Source: JAAYBF01 sp963715445 (lineage in GTDB: Bacteria > Actinomycetota > Thermoleophilia > Solirubrobacterales > Thermoleophilaceae). From it: 64,000 nt of DNA. The position numbers and the translations under genes are program-made. Below the pieces are notes generated by a model. It did not search any database. It was not told where the DNA came from and saw nothing but the letters and a program-made list of their open reading frames with translations. Positions 27,801 through 36,673 of this stretch are shown here, one piece after another; the first letter of the stretch is position 1; every line of letters starts with the position of its first letter. The DNA lies in NCBI GenBank assembly GCA_963715445.1, contig OY970240.1, forward strand, positions 496,001 through 560,000, read 5' to 3'.

Positions 27801-29378
27801 CACCTGGGCGAACAGCTGCTTGAAGTAGGAGAAGAGCGGCGGCCGGTTGTCGGAGAGCACCGCGAGCGCCGTGTCGTTGCCCATCGAGCCGGTCGGCTCG
27901 ATGCCGTCCCGGGCCATCGGCGCCAGCAGGATGCGGAGGTCCTCCTGGCTCCACCCGAACGCCAGCTGGCGGGCGCGCAGGGGCTCGACGCGCGGTACGC
28001 GCGGGTTCTTCTCCGGCAGGTCCTCGATCGCCACCGCGCGCTCGGAGCGCCACTCGCCGTACGGGCGGCGCGCCGCGAGCTCCCGCTTGATCTCCGCGTC
28101 GGGCACGATCCGCTCGCCCTCGAGGTCGACCATCAGGAGCTTGCCGGGACGCAGGCGGCCGCGAGCCACGACCTCCTCCGCGGGGACCGGCATGACGCCG
28201 GTCTCCGAGGCGAACACCACCCAGCCGTCGCGAGTCTGGAGCCAGCGGCCGGGGCGCAGGCCGTTGCGGTCGAGCGTCGCGCCGATCGCCCGCCCGTCGG
28301 TGAAGGCCACCGCGGCCGGGCCGTCCCACGGCTCGATCAGCGAGTCGTGGTAGGCGAAGAAGTCGCTCACGTCCTCGGGCAGCTCGTCGCGGCCCTGGTA
28401 GGCCTCGGGGATCAGCATCGATATCGCGTGGGACATCGTGCGCCCGCCGAGGGCGAGCAGCTCGAAGACGGAGTCCAGCGAGGCCGAGTCGGACAGGTCC
28501 TCGGCCAGCAGCGGCGTGAGCTTCTCGACGTCCTCGCCGAACAGCGGCGACGCCAGCTGGGCCTCGCGCGCGCGCATCCAGTTGCGGTTGCCGCGCAGCG
28601 TGTTGATCTCGCCGTTGTGGGCGATCATCCGGTACGGGTGCGCCAGCTCCCAGCTCGGGAAGGTGTTCGTGGAGAAGCGCGAGTGGACCAGGGCGAGCCG
28701 GCTCTCGACGCGCGGGTCGCGCAGGTCGGCGAAGTAGAGCGGCAGCTGCGGCGCCGTGACCATGCCCTTGTAGACGATCGTGCGCGAGGAGAAGCTGGGG
28801 ATCGCAAAGCCCGGGACCGCCTCGCGCTCGGCCGCGCGCCGGGCCACGTAGAGCGAGCGCTCGAAGGCGTCCTCGTCCTGGAGGCCCTCGGGGGCCGTCA
28901 CGAGCAGCTGGGAGATGTACGGCGCCGAGGCGCGCGCGGTCTCACCGCAGGCGCCTGGGTCGATCGGAACCTCGCGCCAGCCGAGCACGCGGTTGCCCTG
29001 CTCCTCGACGGCGCGCTCGAGCGCCGCAACGGCCTCGGCGCGCGGGCCGTCCTCGCAGGGCAGGAAGCACATCGCCACGCCGTAGGAGCCGGCCGGCGGC
29101 AGCTCGTGACCGCAGACGGCGCGCAGCAGCGCGTCGGGCAGCTGGATCAGGATGCCGGCGCCGTCGCCGGTCGCCGCGTCGGCGCCCTCGCCGCCACGGT
29201 GCTCCATGCGCAGGAGCACGTCCAGCGCGCGCTCGACGACCTCGTGGGATGCCGGGGCGTTCAGGCGCGCGACGAAGCCGACGCCGCAGGCGTCGTGCTC
29301 GTTGGTGCGGTCGTAGAGCCCGTGGGCGGCCTCCTGGAGAGGCGCCCTGCCGCGGGGCGGGCAGTCGGAGTGCGGCAT
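24861..29378 (-). CDS. gltB: glutamate synthase large subunit
   Basis: 1505 aa, full length. A 30-residue propeptide precedes C31 (HDACGVGF), the N-terminal nucleophile of the glutaminase domain. The central domain, the FMN-binding synthase domain (KSNTGEGGEDPARF) and the 3Fe-4S cysteines (CVMMRVCHLNTCPVG) are in order. The C-terminal GXGXG beta-helix ends the protein. The ribosome binding site AGGAGG sits 5 bases before ATG 29378. Ammonia assimilation with gltD. The upstream gap is shared with the divergent parA gene and contains a TAAGAT -10-like box (minus strand, near 29433). Confidence 0.96.
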   Translation of the reverse strand: MPHSDCPPRGRAPLQEAAHGLYDRTNEHDACGVGFVARLNAPASHEVVERALDVLLRMEHRGGEGADAATGDGAGILIQLPDALLRAVCGHELPPAGSYGVAMCFLPCEDGPRAEAVAALERAVEEQGNRVLGWREVPIDPGACGETARASAPYISQLLVTAPEGLQDEDAFERSLYVARRAAEREAVPGFAIPSFSSRTIVYKGMVTAPQLPLYFADLRDPRVESRLALVHSRFSTNTFPSWELAHPYRMIAHNGEINTLRGNRNWMRAREAQLASPLFGEDVEKLTPLLAEDLSDSASLDSVFELLALGGRTMSHAISMLIPEAYQGRDELPEDVSDFFAYHDSLIEPWDGPAAVAFTDGRAIGATLDRNGLRPGRWLQTRDGWVVFASETGVMPVPAEEVVARGRLRPGKLLMVDLEGERIVPDAEIKRELAARRPYGEWRSERAVAIEDLPEKNPRVPRVEPLRARQLAFGWSQEDLRILLAPMARDGIEPTGSMGNDTALAVLSDNRPPLFSYFKQLFAQVTNPAIDPIRESIVMSLQACVGPEINLLDETPDHCHQLVMPQPILRNSELEKLRQVDHDVFKARTIDITWPVRDGVAGMERRLEEVCRQASELVAEGMTILILSDRNLGRERAAIPSLLATSAVHHHLVRETTRLSCGLVIETGEAREVHHIACLIGYGAAAVNPYLMFESLSTLHREGRLSEDIGPAEAEAGVVKAIGKGLLKVLSKMGISTMRSYTGAQIFEAIGLEPGIVERHFTGTPSRIGGVGFEVLAGEALDRHRRAYPAAASELLPSGGIYAWRRDGEFHGWNPETIANLQHAARGDEGPEAYDRFRRYVNDVAAKNSTLRGLLSFREEGVEPVPLDEVEPAKDIVKRFKSGGMSLGALSPEAHEGLAVAMNRLGGKSNTGEGGEDPARFKDERRSSIKQVASGRFGVTIEYLVNADELQIKVAQGAKPGEGGQLPGHKVDAYIARLRHSTPGVGLISPPPHHDIYSIEDLKQLIYDLRCANPRARVSVKLVSEVGVGTVAAGVAKANADHVVIAGHDGGTGASPQSSIQHAGIPWEIGLAETQQTLLRNDLRSRIVVETDGQLRTGRDVIIAALLGADEFGFSTAPLIALGCVMMRVCHLNTCPVGVATQDPELRARFAGEPEHVVNYLFMVAEEAREIMASLGMRTLDELIGHTELLEPDRAVDHWKARGVDLTALLAVPEEALDGRPRHRTRGPEPVLEDAIDHELIEACGPAIERRERVSLRRPIENKNRAVGGLLSSAIALRHGAPGLPTGTIDIEFEGSAGQSFGAWLAPGVSLTLDGDANDYVGKGLSGGTVVVRPARDSAFTAEENVIVGNTVLYGATGGKAFFRGLAGERFAVRNSGALTVVEGVGDHGCEYMTGGRVVVIGPTGLNFGAGMSGGVAFVLDPEGSFASRCNMELVGIDELGDEDLEEVHALIVEHLESTGSAVAERLLGDWEAASADFVKVMPHDYKRALAELAAAEATAGAPA

Positions 29379-29499
29379 TTGTCCTCCTCCGGGTTCCGCG
29401 CCCCGGCGGGCGCGCTACGGAATGAACGTGTGATCTTAGCGTTGCGCGCCTCTGTGGATAACGGCGACGTCGCACCGGGGCCGCTATCTTCGCCGGGCC

Positions 29500-30288
29500 A
29501 TGGCTACCACGATCACCGTCCTCTCACAGAAGGGCGGCACCGGCAAGACCACCACCACGCGCACGCTCTGCGACGTGTTCCGCCGCATCGGCCTGCGCGT
29601 GCTGGCCGTGGACATGGACCCGCAGGGGAACCTGACCGACTACTTCGAGATCGGAGACGCGCCATCTCCGACCCTCGCCGATGTCCTGTCGGGGCGGGCG
29701 GGCACCGCCGAGGCCATCCACTCGGACGTGCTCCCGGCGAGCATCCAGCTCGCCGAGGCCGAGCTGGTGCTGGGCGGGAAGATCGGGCGCGAGGTGACAC
29801 TCAAGCGGGCGCTCGACGAGGTCTCGGACGACTACGACCTGATCATGGTCGACTGCCCGCCATCGCTCGGCCTGCTGACGGTGAACGCGCTGGTCGCGGC
29901 CGACCAGGCCCTGATCTCGACCGAGGCCGAGTACTTCTCCCTCCAGGGCGTGGAGCAGGCGCTCGAGATCGTCGAGCAGGCCAAGAGCCTGAACGCCAAC
30001 CTGAACTGGATCGGAGCGGTGCTGAACATCGCCGACATGCGCACGGTCCACGCCCGCGAGGCGCTGCTGCAGCTGCGCGAGAGCTTCGGCGAGAAGATCT
30101 TCGAGACCGCTATCCGCCGCTCGGTGGCGTACGCGGAGTCCTCCGAGCGGGCCGTGTCGATCCTCGACTATCGGCCGGACCTCGGCGGCGACTACCTGGC
30201 GCTCGCCGGCGAGGTCCTCGACCGGCTCGGCTGGAGCAGCGAGCGCGGCCGCCTCGACGAGCTGCGCACCGAGCTCGCCTCCGCCTGA
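29500..30288 (+). CDS. ParA/Soj-family ATPase, no ParB adjacent
   Basis: 262 aa. Deviant Walker A KGGTGKT (11-17), switch I DMDPQGNLT (40-48) and Walker B IMVDCPPSLGL (near 114) are intact, the ParA/MinD Walker ATPase pattern. There is no N-terminal helix-turn-helix, so it is the short chromosomal or orphan type. No parB, parS-like site or plasmid genes are seen. It could position the nucleoid, a pilus or another cargo. No clear ribosome binding site; the start may be leaderless or weakly translated. Confidence 0.9.
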   Translation: MATTITVLSQKGGTGKTTTTRTLCDVFRRIGLRVLAVDMDPQGNLTDYFEIGDAPSPTLADVLSGRAGTAEAIHSDVLPASIQLAEAELVLGGKIGREVTLKRALDEVSDDYDLIMVDCPPSLGLLTVNALVAADQALISTEAEYFSLQGVEQALEIVEQAKSLNANLNWIGAVLNIADMRTVHAREALLQLRESFGEKIFETAIRRSVAYAESSERAVSILDYRPDLGGDYLALAGEVLDRLGWSSERGRLDELRTELASA

Positions 30289-30342
30289 CCGAGGCCCCGC
30301 GAGCGCTGAATCCGCGGGCGGCGCCCGGCTAGGCTCAGCGAG

Positions 30343-31770
30343 ATGCCCAGCCCCCTCCTGCACAAGCCGGCGACCGAGCTCGCGGCCATGGTCCGCCGCG
30401 GCGAGGTCTCCGCCCGCGAGCTGGTGCAGGCATCGCTCGACCGCATCGAGGCCACCCGCTCGCTCAACCACTGGACGCTCGTCGACGCCGATGGAGCGCT
30501 GGCCGCGGCCGATGCCGTGGCTGCCGGCGACGAGCGGCCGTTCGCCGGGGTGCCGATCGGCATCAAGGACCTCTTCACGGCCGTGGCGGGGCTGCGCTCC
30601 GCGCACGGGTCTCACCTGCTCGGCGAGTACACGCCCGACTACGACAGCGCGCTCGTGAGGCGCTTCCGCGAGGCGGGCTTCGTGATCCTCGGCAAGACGC
30701 AGACCCCCGAGCTCGGCATCCAGCCGATCACCGCCTCTCGCCGCTTCGGAGTGGCCCGCAACCCGTGGGACCCGGAGCGCACGCCGGGCGGCTCGAGCGG
30801 AGGCTCGGCCGGCGCCGTGGCGGCGGGCGCGGTGCCTGTGGCCCACGGCAGCGACGGCGGCGGGTCGATCCGCAGCCCCGCCGCGTGCTGCGGCCTGCTG
30901 GGGCTGAAGCCGGCGCGTGGCCGCATCTCGTACGCCCCCGACGTGGGCGACAACTTTCTCGGCACCGAGGGCGCCCTCACGCGCACGACCGCCGACGCCG
31001 CCGCGCTGCTCGACGTGATGGCCGGCTACGAGCCGGGTGACTCGACCTGGGCGCCGCCGCCGCAGGCGCCGTTCGCCGAGCTGGCACGGCGAAGCCCCGG
31101 CAGCCTGCGCGTGGCACTGGCGATCGACAACCCGATCGGCGCGGCGCTCGACCCGGAGTGCGAGCGCGGCGCCCGCGAGGCGGCGGAGCTGCTCGAGCGG
31201 CTGGGCCACCACGTCGAGGAGGTCGAGGCACCCTGGACGGACTCGGACCCCGAGGCCACCTTCGGCGTGCTCTGGGCGGTGGGGGTCGCCAGCGCGGTGA
31301 GGCACGGCGAGGCGGTCACGGGAACGGCGGCGTCGGAGGCGACCATCGAGCCGTTGACGGAGTGGCTCTACGAGCGGGGCAGGGCGGTCAGCGCGCTCGA
31401 GCACCGAGCCGCCGTCACGAAGCTCCAAGCCTTCGCGCGCGTCGTCGTCTCCCTCTGGAGCCGCTTCGACCTGCTGGTGGTCCCCGCACTCGCCCAGCGC
31501 CCGCCGCGCCACGGCGAGATCGACGCCTGCGGGCCCGATCCCGAGCGCGAGTTCGACAAGGGCTTCCGCTTCAACCCCTACTCGCCGCTCTTCAACGTCA
31601 CCGGCCAACCGGCCGTCTCTGTGCCGCTCTTCCACGGCGATGACGGCCTGCCCACCGCCCCCCAGATCGTCGGCCCCCCGGCCGGCGAGGCGCTGCTGCT
31701 CCAGGTCTGCCGCCAGCTCGAGGAGGCCCGCCCCTGGGCCGACCGCCTCCCGCCCGACCCACCCGCGTAG
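30343..31770 (+). CDS. amidase signature family enzyme
   Basis: 475 aa. The Lys of the Ser-cisSer-Lys triad is in PIGIKDLF (near residue 73). The Gly/Ser signature TPGGSSGGSAGAVAAG (about 147-162) holds the cis-Ser, and the nucleophile Ser is in DGGGSIRSPA (about 173). Family members hydrolyse amides such as acetamide, indoleacetamide, nylon oligomers or Glu-tRNA-Gln in GatA. There are no gatB/gatC neighbours, so a stand-alone amidase is likelier. It starts 54 bases after parA and may share its transcript. Confidence 0.9.
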   Translation: MPSPLLHKPATELAAMVRRGEVSARELVQASLDRIEATRSLNHWTLVDADGALAAADAVAAGDERPFAGVPIGIKDLFTAVAGLRSAHGSHLLGEYTPDYDSALVRRFREAGFVILGKTQTPELGIQPITASRRFGVARNPWDPERTPGGSSGGSAGAVAAGAVPVAHGSDGGGSIRSPAACCGLLGLKPARGRISYAPDVGDNFLGTEGALTRTTADAAALLDVMAGYEPGDSTWAPPPQAPFAELARRSPGSLRVALAIDNPIGAALDPECERGAREAAELLERLGHHVEEVEAPWTDSDPEATFGVLWAVGVASAVRHGEAVTGTAASEATIEPLTEWLYERGRAVSALEHRAAVTKLQAFARVVVSLWSRFDLLVVPALAQRPPRHGEIDACGPDPEREFDKGFRFNPYSPLFNVTGQPAVSVPLFHGDDGLPTAPQIVGPPAGEALLLQVCRQLEEARPWADRLPPDPPA

Positions 31771-31788
31771 CGCGGGTCGAGAGCTGCC

Positions 31789-32181
31789 TCAGTCGAGCGC
31801 CGCGAGCAGCTCGCGGTCGCGCTCGTAGGTGAGGAGCGCTGAGGCCTCGGCGGGTGGGAGCCAGCGCAGCTCGTCGACCTCGTCGTTGGGTGCGAACGAC
31901 ACGTCGCCCTCGGCCTCCATCAACCAGTAGCGCACTACCTTCGGCCTGCCCTTGTGGTCCTCGTAGCGCGCCGAGGGGAGCTCCCTGACCAGCCGACCGC
32001 GCAGGCCCGTCTCCTCCTCCACCTCGCGCAGCGCCGCGGCCTCGAAGGTCTCGCCCCGATCGAGCTTGCCCTTGGGGAAGCTCCAGTCGTCGTAGCGCGG
32101 GCGATGGACGACGGCGACCTCCGTCCCCGATCCCCCCTCACGCACGATGAGGCCTCCGGCGGCCTCGACCAGCTTGCTCAC
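31789..32181 (-). CDS. NUDIX hydrolase
   Basis: 130 aa from a GTG overlapping the thrB stop (GTGA). The Nudix box is complete: GKLDRGETFEAAALREVEEE followed by TG (about 37-58), the GX5EX7REUXEEXGU motif. The opening AAGGLIVREG and the PKGKL phrase resemble MutT/diadenosine-polyphosphate-type enzymes. It removes nucleoside diphosphate-linked compounds; the exact substrate is unknown. It sits last in the amino-acid operon, where it probably has a housekeeping rather than a pathway role. Confidence 0.9.
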   Translation of the reverse strand: MSKLVEAAGGLIVREGGSGTEVAVVHRPRYDDWSFPKGKLDRGETFEAAALREVEEETGLRGRLVRELPSARYEDHKGRPKVVRYWLMEAEGDVSFAPNDEVDELRWLPPAEASALLTYERDRELLAALD

Positions 32182-33032
32182 TCGAGCGAGCTGACGTCGG
32201 CGCCGCCGGGGACGAACTGCACGCGCCGGACCTCGCTGTCGGGCGCCTCGGCGCGGACCGCCTCCACCACCGAGCCCGTCTGCTCCCACTCACACCAGAG
32301 CAGGACCGTGGGGCCGGCGCCCGAGATCGTCGCGCCGATCGCGCCGAGCTCCGTCGCCTTGCCCACCAGCTCCATCGAGCGCGGGTAGAGGTGCGCGCGG
32401 CGATCCTGGTGCAGCCGGTCGGAGAGGCCGCGGGCGATCAGCGAGAGGTCGCTGCGCAGCAGCCCCAGCATCAGCAGCGAGGCGTGCGCGACGTTGTGCA
32501 CCGCATCTTCCAGCGGCACCTCGGCCGGCAGCGCGGCGCGGGCGTCGGCCGTGGCGACCGGATGCGGCGGAGTGACGATCACTCCCTCGAGGCCGGGCGG
32601 CGGGTCGAAGCGCACCGGCTCGTCGTCCGCGCAGACCACGAACCCCCCGAGCAGCGCCGCCGCCACGTTGTCCGGGTGGCCCTCCAGCTCCACCGCCGAG
32701 GCGAGCAGCGGAGCATCCAGCTCGTACATGTGGTCGGCCGCGACCAGCCCGGCGACGATCGCCGCCGCGCTCGAGCCGAGACCTCCCGAGGGGGGGATCT
32801 CCGAGCGGATGCGGAATGCCAGGCCGTCGGCGGAGTGCAGCCGCTCGAAGGAGCGCACGCAGAGGTTGTCGCGATCGAGCGGCACGCCCGGCACGTCGCA
32901 CTCGACGGAGAACTCGCCCGTCTCCTCGACCTCCAGCTCGAGCCCCACCGAGAGCGCCACGGCCAGCGTGTCGTATCCCGGGCCGAGGTTGGCCGAGGAC
33001 GCCGGCACGCGGACTACTCGGCGGCGCTTCAC
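32178..33032 (-). CDS. thrB: homoserine kinase
   Basis: 284 aa from GTG at 33032, overlapping the thrC stop (GTGA). GHMP kinase hallmarks: VPASSANLGPGYDTL (about 9-23), the ATP loop PPSGGLGSSAAA (about 81-92) and the C-terminal GATISGAGPTVL. It phosphorylates L-homoserine to O-phosphohomoserine, the threonine synthase substrate. Its position after thrC and hom completes the threonine branch. Confidence 0.95.
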   Translation of the reverse strand: MKRRRVVRVPASSANLGPGYDTLAVALSVGLELEVEETGEFSVECDVPGVPLDRDNLCVRSFERLHSADGLAFRIRSEIPPSGGLGSSAAAIVAGLVAADHMYELDAPLLASAVELEGHPDNVAAALLGGFVVCADDEPVRFDPPPGLEGVIVTPPHPVATADARAALPAEVPLEDAVHNVAHASLLMLGLLRSDLSLIARGLSDRLHQDRRAHLYPRSMELVGKATELGAIGATISGAGPTVLLWCEWEQTGSVVEAVRAEAPDSEVRRVQFVPGGADVSSLE

Positions 33033-34027
33033 CGCTCCTCCAGCACCGCCGCCTCGACGCTGTCGATGTCCGGCTCGCAGGGGATCACCGCGGAGGCGCT
33101 GTCCATCGCGGTCTGGGGGTCCTTGAGGCCGTGTCCTGTGAGCACGCAGACCACGCGGCCCTCGGCGCCGTGCTTGAGCAGCCCGGCCACCGACGCCGCC
33201 GAGGCCGGCTCGCAGAACACGCCCTCGCGGGATGCCAGCAGCCGGTACGCCTCGAGGATCTCGGTGTCGGTCACCGCTCGCACCTGCCCGCGCGAGGCGG
33301 TGAAGGCGTTCATCGCGTCCTCCCAGCGGGCCGGGTTGCCGATGCGGATCGCAGAGGCGACCGTCTCCGGAGCCTCCACCGGGGCGCCGCTGACCAGCGG
33401 AGCCGCACCGGCCGCCTGGTACCCGTGCAGCGCAGGCGCCGCGCCGTACTCGGTGAAGCCACGCCACCACGCGGTGACGTTGCCGGCGTTGCCGACCGGG
33501 GCGCAGAGCACGTCGGGCGCCTCGCCGAGCTGGTCGCAGACCTCGAAGGCGCCCGTCTTCTGCCCCTCGATCCTGAACTCGTTGACCGAGTTCACGAGCG
33601 AGATCGGATGGCGATCGGTCAGCTCGCGGACGAGCGCCAGCGCCTCGTCGAAGTTGCCGCGCAGCGCGATCACGCGCGCGCCGTGCATCAGCGCCTGGGC
33701 GAGCTTGCCGGTGGCGATCTTGCCCTCGGGGACGATCACCGCACCGCGCATCCCGCCGCGCGCCGCGTAGGCGGCGGCGCTGGCCGCGGTGTTCCCCGTG
33801 GAGGCGCAGATGACGGCCTCCGCCCCCTCCGCCTTCGCCGCCGAGACGGCCACGGTCATCCCGCGGTCCTTGAACGAGCCGGTGGGGTTCGCGCCCTCGA
33901 TCTTCAGGTGCACCTCGCAGCCGGTGCGCTCGGACAGCCAGGGCGCGTGCACGAGCGGCGTGTCCCCCTCGTCGAGCGACACGAGCTGCTCGACCGGCAG
34001 CCTGTCCGCGTAGCGCCAGAGGCTCAT
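33029..34027 (-). CDS. thrC: threonine synthase
   Basis: 332 aa, the short actinobacterial/archaeal type. PLP-binding Lys is K53 in PTGSFKDRGM; ICASTGNTAASAAAYAARGG binds phosphate and CAPVGNAGNVTAWWRGF is the cofactor loop. It converts O-phosphohomoserine to threonine. The start overlaps the hom stop (ATGA). Confidence 0.95.
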   Translation of the reverse strand: MSLWRYADRLPVEQLVSLDEGDTPLVHAPWLSERTGCEVHLKIEGANPTGSFKDRGMTVAVSAAKAEGAEAVICASTGNTAASAAAYAARGGMRGAVIVPEGKIATGKLAQALMHGARVIALRGNFDEALALVRELTDRHPISLVNSVNEFRIEGQKTGAFEVCDQLGEAPDVLCAPVGNAGNVTAWWRGFTEYGAAPALHGYQAAGAAPLVSGAPVEAPETVASAIRIGNPARWEDAMNAFTASRGQVRAVTDTEILEAYRLLASREGVFCEPASAASVAGLLKHGAEGRVVCVLTGHGLKDPQTAMDSASAVIPCEPDIDSVEAAVLEER

Positions 34028-35256
34028 TCGAAGACTTCTTCGATGACCCGGATCACCCGCGGCTCGGAGCGCACGAAGTCGAGCCTGCCGATGAGGCTGA
34101 CGGCCGCCCGGAAGCTCGATTCGAGCACGGGGTGGATGACCATCGCCAGGCGCGCGTCGGCGCCGATGCCCTTCTGCACCACGGACTTCACCGACACGCC
34201 CTGGAGGCCGAGGATCTCGGCCACCTGCGCCAGCACGCCGGGGCGGTCGGCCACCTCGACGTGCAGGTAGAAGGAGGACTCGACGTCGGTGACGATCGGG
34301 AGAGTCACCGCGACCGGGGCCTGGGTCGGCGGCGGGATCATCGCCGAGACCACGTCGCCGAGCACCGCCGAGGCCGTCTGGCTGCCGCCCGCGCCGGGGC
34401 CCGAGAGGGTCACCTCGGTTATCGCCGGCGACTCGATCGTGACGGCGTTGAACGAGCCCGAAACCGCGGCGAGCGGATGGCCGCCGTAGAGGAACGCCGG
34501 GTAGACCATCACCGAGATGCCGTCCCCGATCCGCTCCGCGCTGCCGATCAGCTTCAGCGACAGGCCGAGCTCCCGCGCGTACTCGATGTCCTCCGCGGTG
34601 ATCGCCTCGATCCCCTCGTAGGGGACGTCGGCGAGGCGCACCGGCGCGCCGAACGCCAGGCGCGCGAGGATCGCCATCTTCGCCGCGGCGTCCTTGCCGG
34701 ACACGTCGTCGGACGGGTCGGCCTCCGCGTAGCCGAGCTCCTGGGCCTCGCGCAGCGCCTCGTCGTAGGAGGCGCCCGTGCGCGCCATCGCCGTGAGGAT
34801 GAAGTTCGTGGTGCCGTTGACGATGCCGTGAACGCGCTCGATGTGCGCGCCCGCGAGGGTCTCGCCGATCACGCGGATCGCCGGCACGACCCCGGCCACT
34901 GCCGCCTCGTAGCGGAGCTGCACCCCGGCCTCCGCAGCGGCGGCGTAGAGATCCTCGCCGTGCTGGGAGAGCAGCTGCTTGTTCGCCGTCACGACGTGCT
35001 TGCCGGCGCGCAGCGCGCGCAGGACGTGGTCGAGCGCGGGGTCGATCCCGCCCATCAGCTCGACGATCAGGTCGCTGCGCTCGAGGATGTCCTCGAAGTC
35101 GCCGCGGCTGCGCGTCAGGATGCCCGAGATCTCGGGCCGGCGGCCGACCTCGGACTCGATCGCATCGGCGCGCTCCTCGAGCAGCGCGTGGAAGGCCGCG
35201 CCCACGGTGCCGTGGCCGAGCAGGCCGATCCGGAATGGGCTGGCGCTAGCAGTCAC
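34024..35256 (-). CDS. hom: homoserine dehydrogenase
   Basis: 410 aa. NAD(P)-binding GLLGHGTVGAAF (about 12-23), TANKQLL (about 105-111), catalytic domain with GIVNGTTNFIL and DPSDDVSGKDAAAKMAILA. A C-terminal ACT domain (about 325-400, with DRPGVLAQVAEILG) normally allows threonine feedback inhibition. It reduces aspartate semialdehyde to homoserine. It overlaps lysA by 11 bases, tying the lysine and threonine branches together. Confidence 0.96.
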   Translation of the reverse strand: MTASASPFRIGLLGHGTVGAAFHALLEERADAIESEVGRRPEISGILTRSRGDFEDILERSDLIVELMGGIDPALDHVLRALRAGKHVVTANKQLLSQHGEDLYAAAAEAGVQLRYEAAVAGVVPAIRVIGETLAGAHIERVHGIVNGTTNFILTAMARTGASYDEALREAQELGYAEADPSDDVSGKDAAAKMAILARLAFGAPVRLADVPYEGIEAITAEDIEYARELGLSLKLIGSAERIGDGISVMVYPAFLYGGHPLAAVSGSFNAVTIESPAITEVTLSGPGAGGSQTASAVLGDVVSAMIPPPTQAPVAVTLPIVTDVESSFYLHVEVADRPGVLAQVAEILGLQGVSVKSVVQKGIGADARLAMVIHPVLESSFRAAVSLIGRLDFVRSEPRVIRVIEEVFE

Positions 35257-36541
35257 GGAGAGTCAGATCCTCGTAGGTCTCGCGGCGCACGACCACGCGG
35301 GCATCGCCGTCGCGGCAGAAGATCACGGGCGGTCGCGGCACGGCGTTGTAGTTGCTCGCCATCGCGTGGCCGTAGGCGCCGGTGGCCGGCACGACCAGCA
35401 CGTCCCCGGGCCGAGGCCGCTCGAGCGCGGCGTCCTGGATCAGCACGTCGCCGGACTCGCAGTGCATCCCGACCAGCCGGCAGGGGGTCGAATCGCCGAA
35501 GCGATCGGCGATCTCGGCCTCGTAGACCGCGTCGTAGAGCATCGGGCGAATGTTGTCGGCCATCCCGCCGTCGACGGCCACGTAGGTCCGCACGCCCGGG
35601 ATCTCCTTGACGGTGCCGACCGTGTAGAGGGAGACCCCGGCGCTCGCCACGAGCGAGCGGCCCGGCTCGCAGAGCACCTTGATCCCGTCGGGCAGCCGCT
35701 CGAGCATCGCCTGAGCGTATGCCGCCGCGGGCGGCGGGTGCTGCTCGCGCGTGTATGCGACGGCGAAGCCGCCGCCCATGTTGACCACCGGGTGGTCGCC
35801 CGCCGCGGTGAGCACCTCGGCAAGCGTGTCGTAGACGTCGAGGTCGAAGACCTGCGAGCCGATGTGCGCGTGCAGGCCGCGCAGCTCGAGCCCGGCGGCC
35901 GCGATCCGCTCGACGGCGTCCGGCAGCTGCGCCAGCGGGATGCCGAACTTCGAGTCCTCCTGGCCGGTCGCGATCTTGTGGTGCGTGTCCGGGCGGATCC
36001 CCGGGGTCACGCGCAGCAGCACCCGCTGCGAGCGGCCCGCCGCGATGCGCGCGAGCCGGTCGATCTCGTCGAACGAGTCCACGATCAGGTGCCCGACGCC
36101 GGCGGCGATCGCCTGCTCGAGCTCGGCCTCGGACTTGTTGTTGCCGTGCATGTAGATGCGCTCCGGGTCGAACCCCGCGCCCAGCGCGAGATGGAGCTCG
36201 CCGCCGGAGGCGACATCGCAGGAGAGCCCCTCCTCGGCGAAGATCCGCAGCGCCGCCGTGCACGGGAACGCCTTGCTGGCGTAGAGCACCTCGGAGGGCT
36301 CGGTGCGGCCGGAGAAGGCCTCCACCGTCGCGCGGGCCCGCTCGCGCAGGTCGTCTTCCGCGTAGACGTAGGCGGGGGTGCCGAACTCCCGCGCCAGCTC
36401 CAGGGTGTCGCAGCCGCCTATCTCGAGGCGGCCCGCCGCGTTGATCCGCGAGCCGAGCGGATAGACGTGGCCGACTCCCCCGGGGAGGCGCTCCTCCTGC
36501 CCCGGGTCCGCCAAAGCCTGCTCCGCATCGTCGGAAGCCAT
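35246..36541 (-). CDS. lysA: diaminopimelate decarboxylase
   Basis: 431 aa from ATG at 36541. Fold III PLP enzyme: PLP Lys in LYASKAFPC, HIGSQ after the barrel strand, GGGFAVAY, EPGRSLV and the cross-subunit CESGD motif with the conserved cysteine. It makes L-lysine from meso-diaminopimelate, which is also a cell-wall precursor. Placed first in lysA-hom-thrC-thrB-nudix. Its promoter must lie in the 132-base gap shared with the divergent metal transporter. Confidence 0.95.
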   Translation of the reverse strand: MASDDAEQALADPGQEERLPGGVGHVYPLGSRINAAGRLEIGGCDTLELAREFGTPAYVYAEDDLRERARATVEAFSGRTEPSEVLYASKAFPCTAALRIFAEEGLSCDVASGGELHLALGAGFDPERIYMHGNNKSEAELEQAIAAGVGHLIVDSFDEIDRLARIAAGRSQRVLLRVTPGIRPDTHHKIATGQEDSKFGIPLAQLPDAVERIAAAGLELRGLHAHIGSQVFDLDVYDTLAEVLTAAGDHPVVNMGGGFAVAYTREQHPPPAAAYAQAMLERLPDGIKVLCEPGRSLVASAGVSLYTVGTVKEIPGVRTYVAVDGGMADNIRPMLYDAVYEAEIADRFGDSTPCRLVGMHCESGDVLIQDAALERPRPGDVLVVPATGAYGHAMASNYNAVPRPPVIFCRDGDARVVVRRETYEDLTLRDC

Positions 36542-36645
36542 AGGGGTCGCGATTATGAAGCACCGCCGCGCGAGCGCCCTCCAAGCGGGCCTTGCGCCAC
36601 CCGGGAGGCGTTCACGAACGCGGTCATCCTCCGACCGTTGTCGAG

Positions 36646-36658
36646 AATGAATCTCATT
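36646..36658. promoter_or_regulatory. Zur/Fur-like operator
   Basis: AATGA-ATC-TCATT is a perfect 5+5 inverted repeat in an A/T-rich island (GAGAATGAATCTCATTTAC) of otherwise 70% GC DNA, 15 bases before the transporter start. Fur-family boxes have this character, and the adjacent transporter is of the zinc/manganese type, so Zur is the likely regulator. It could also influence lysA. Confidence 0.6.
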
Positions 36659-36673
36659 TACAGTTAGAGGTTC

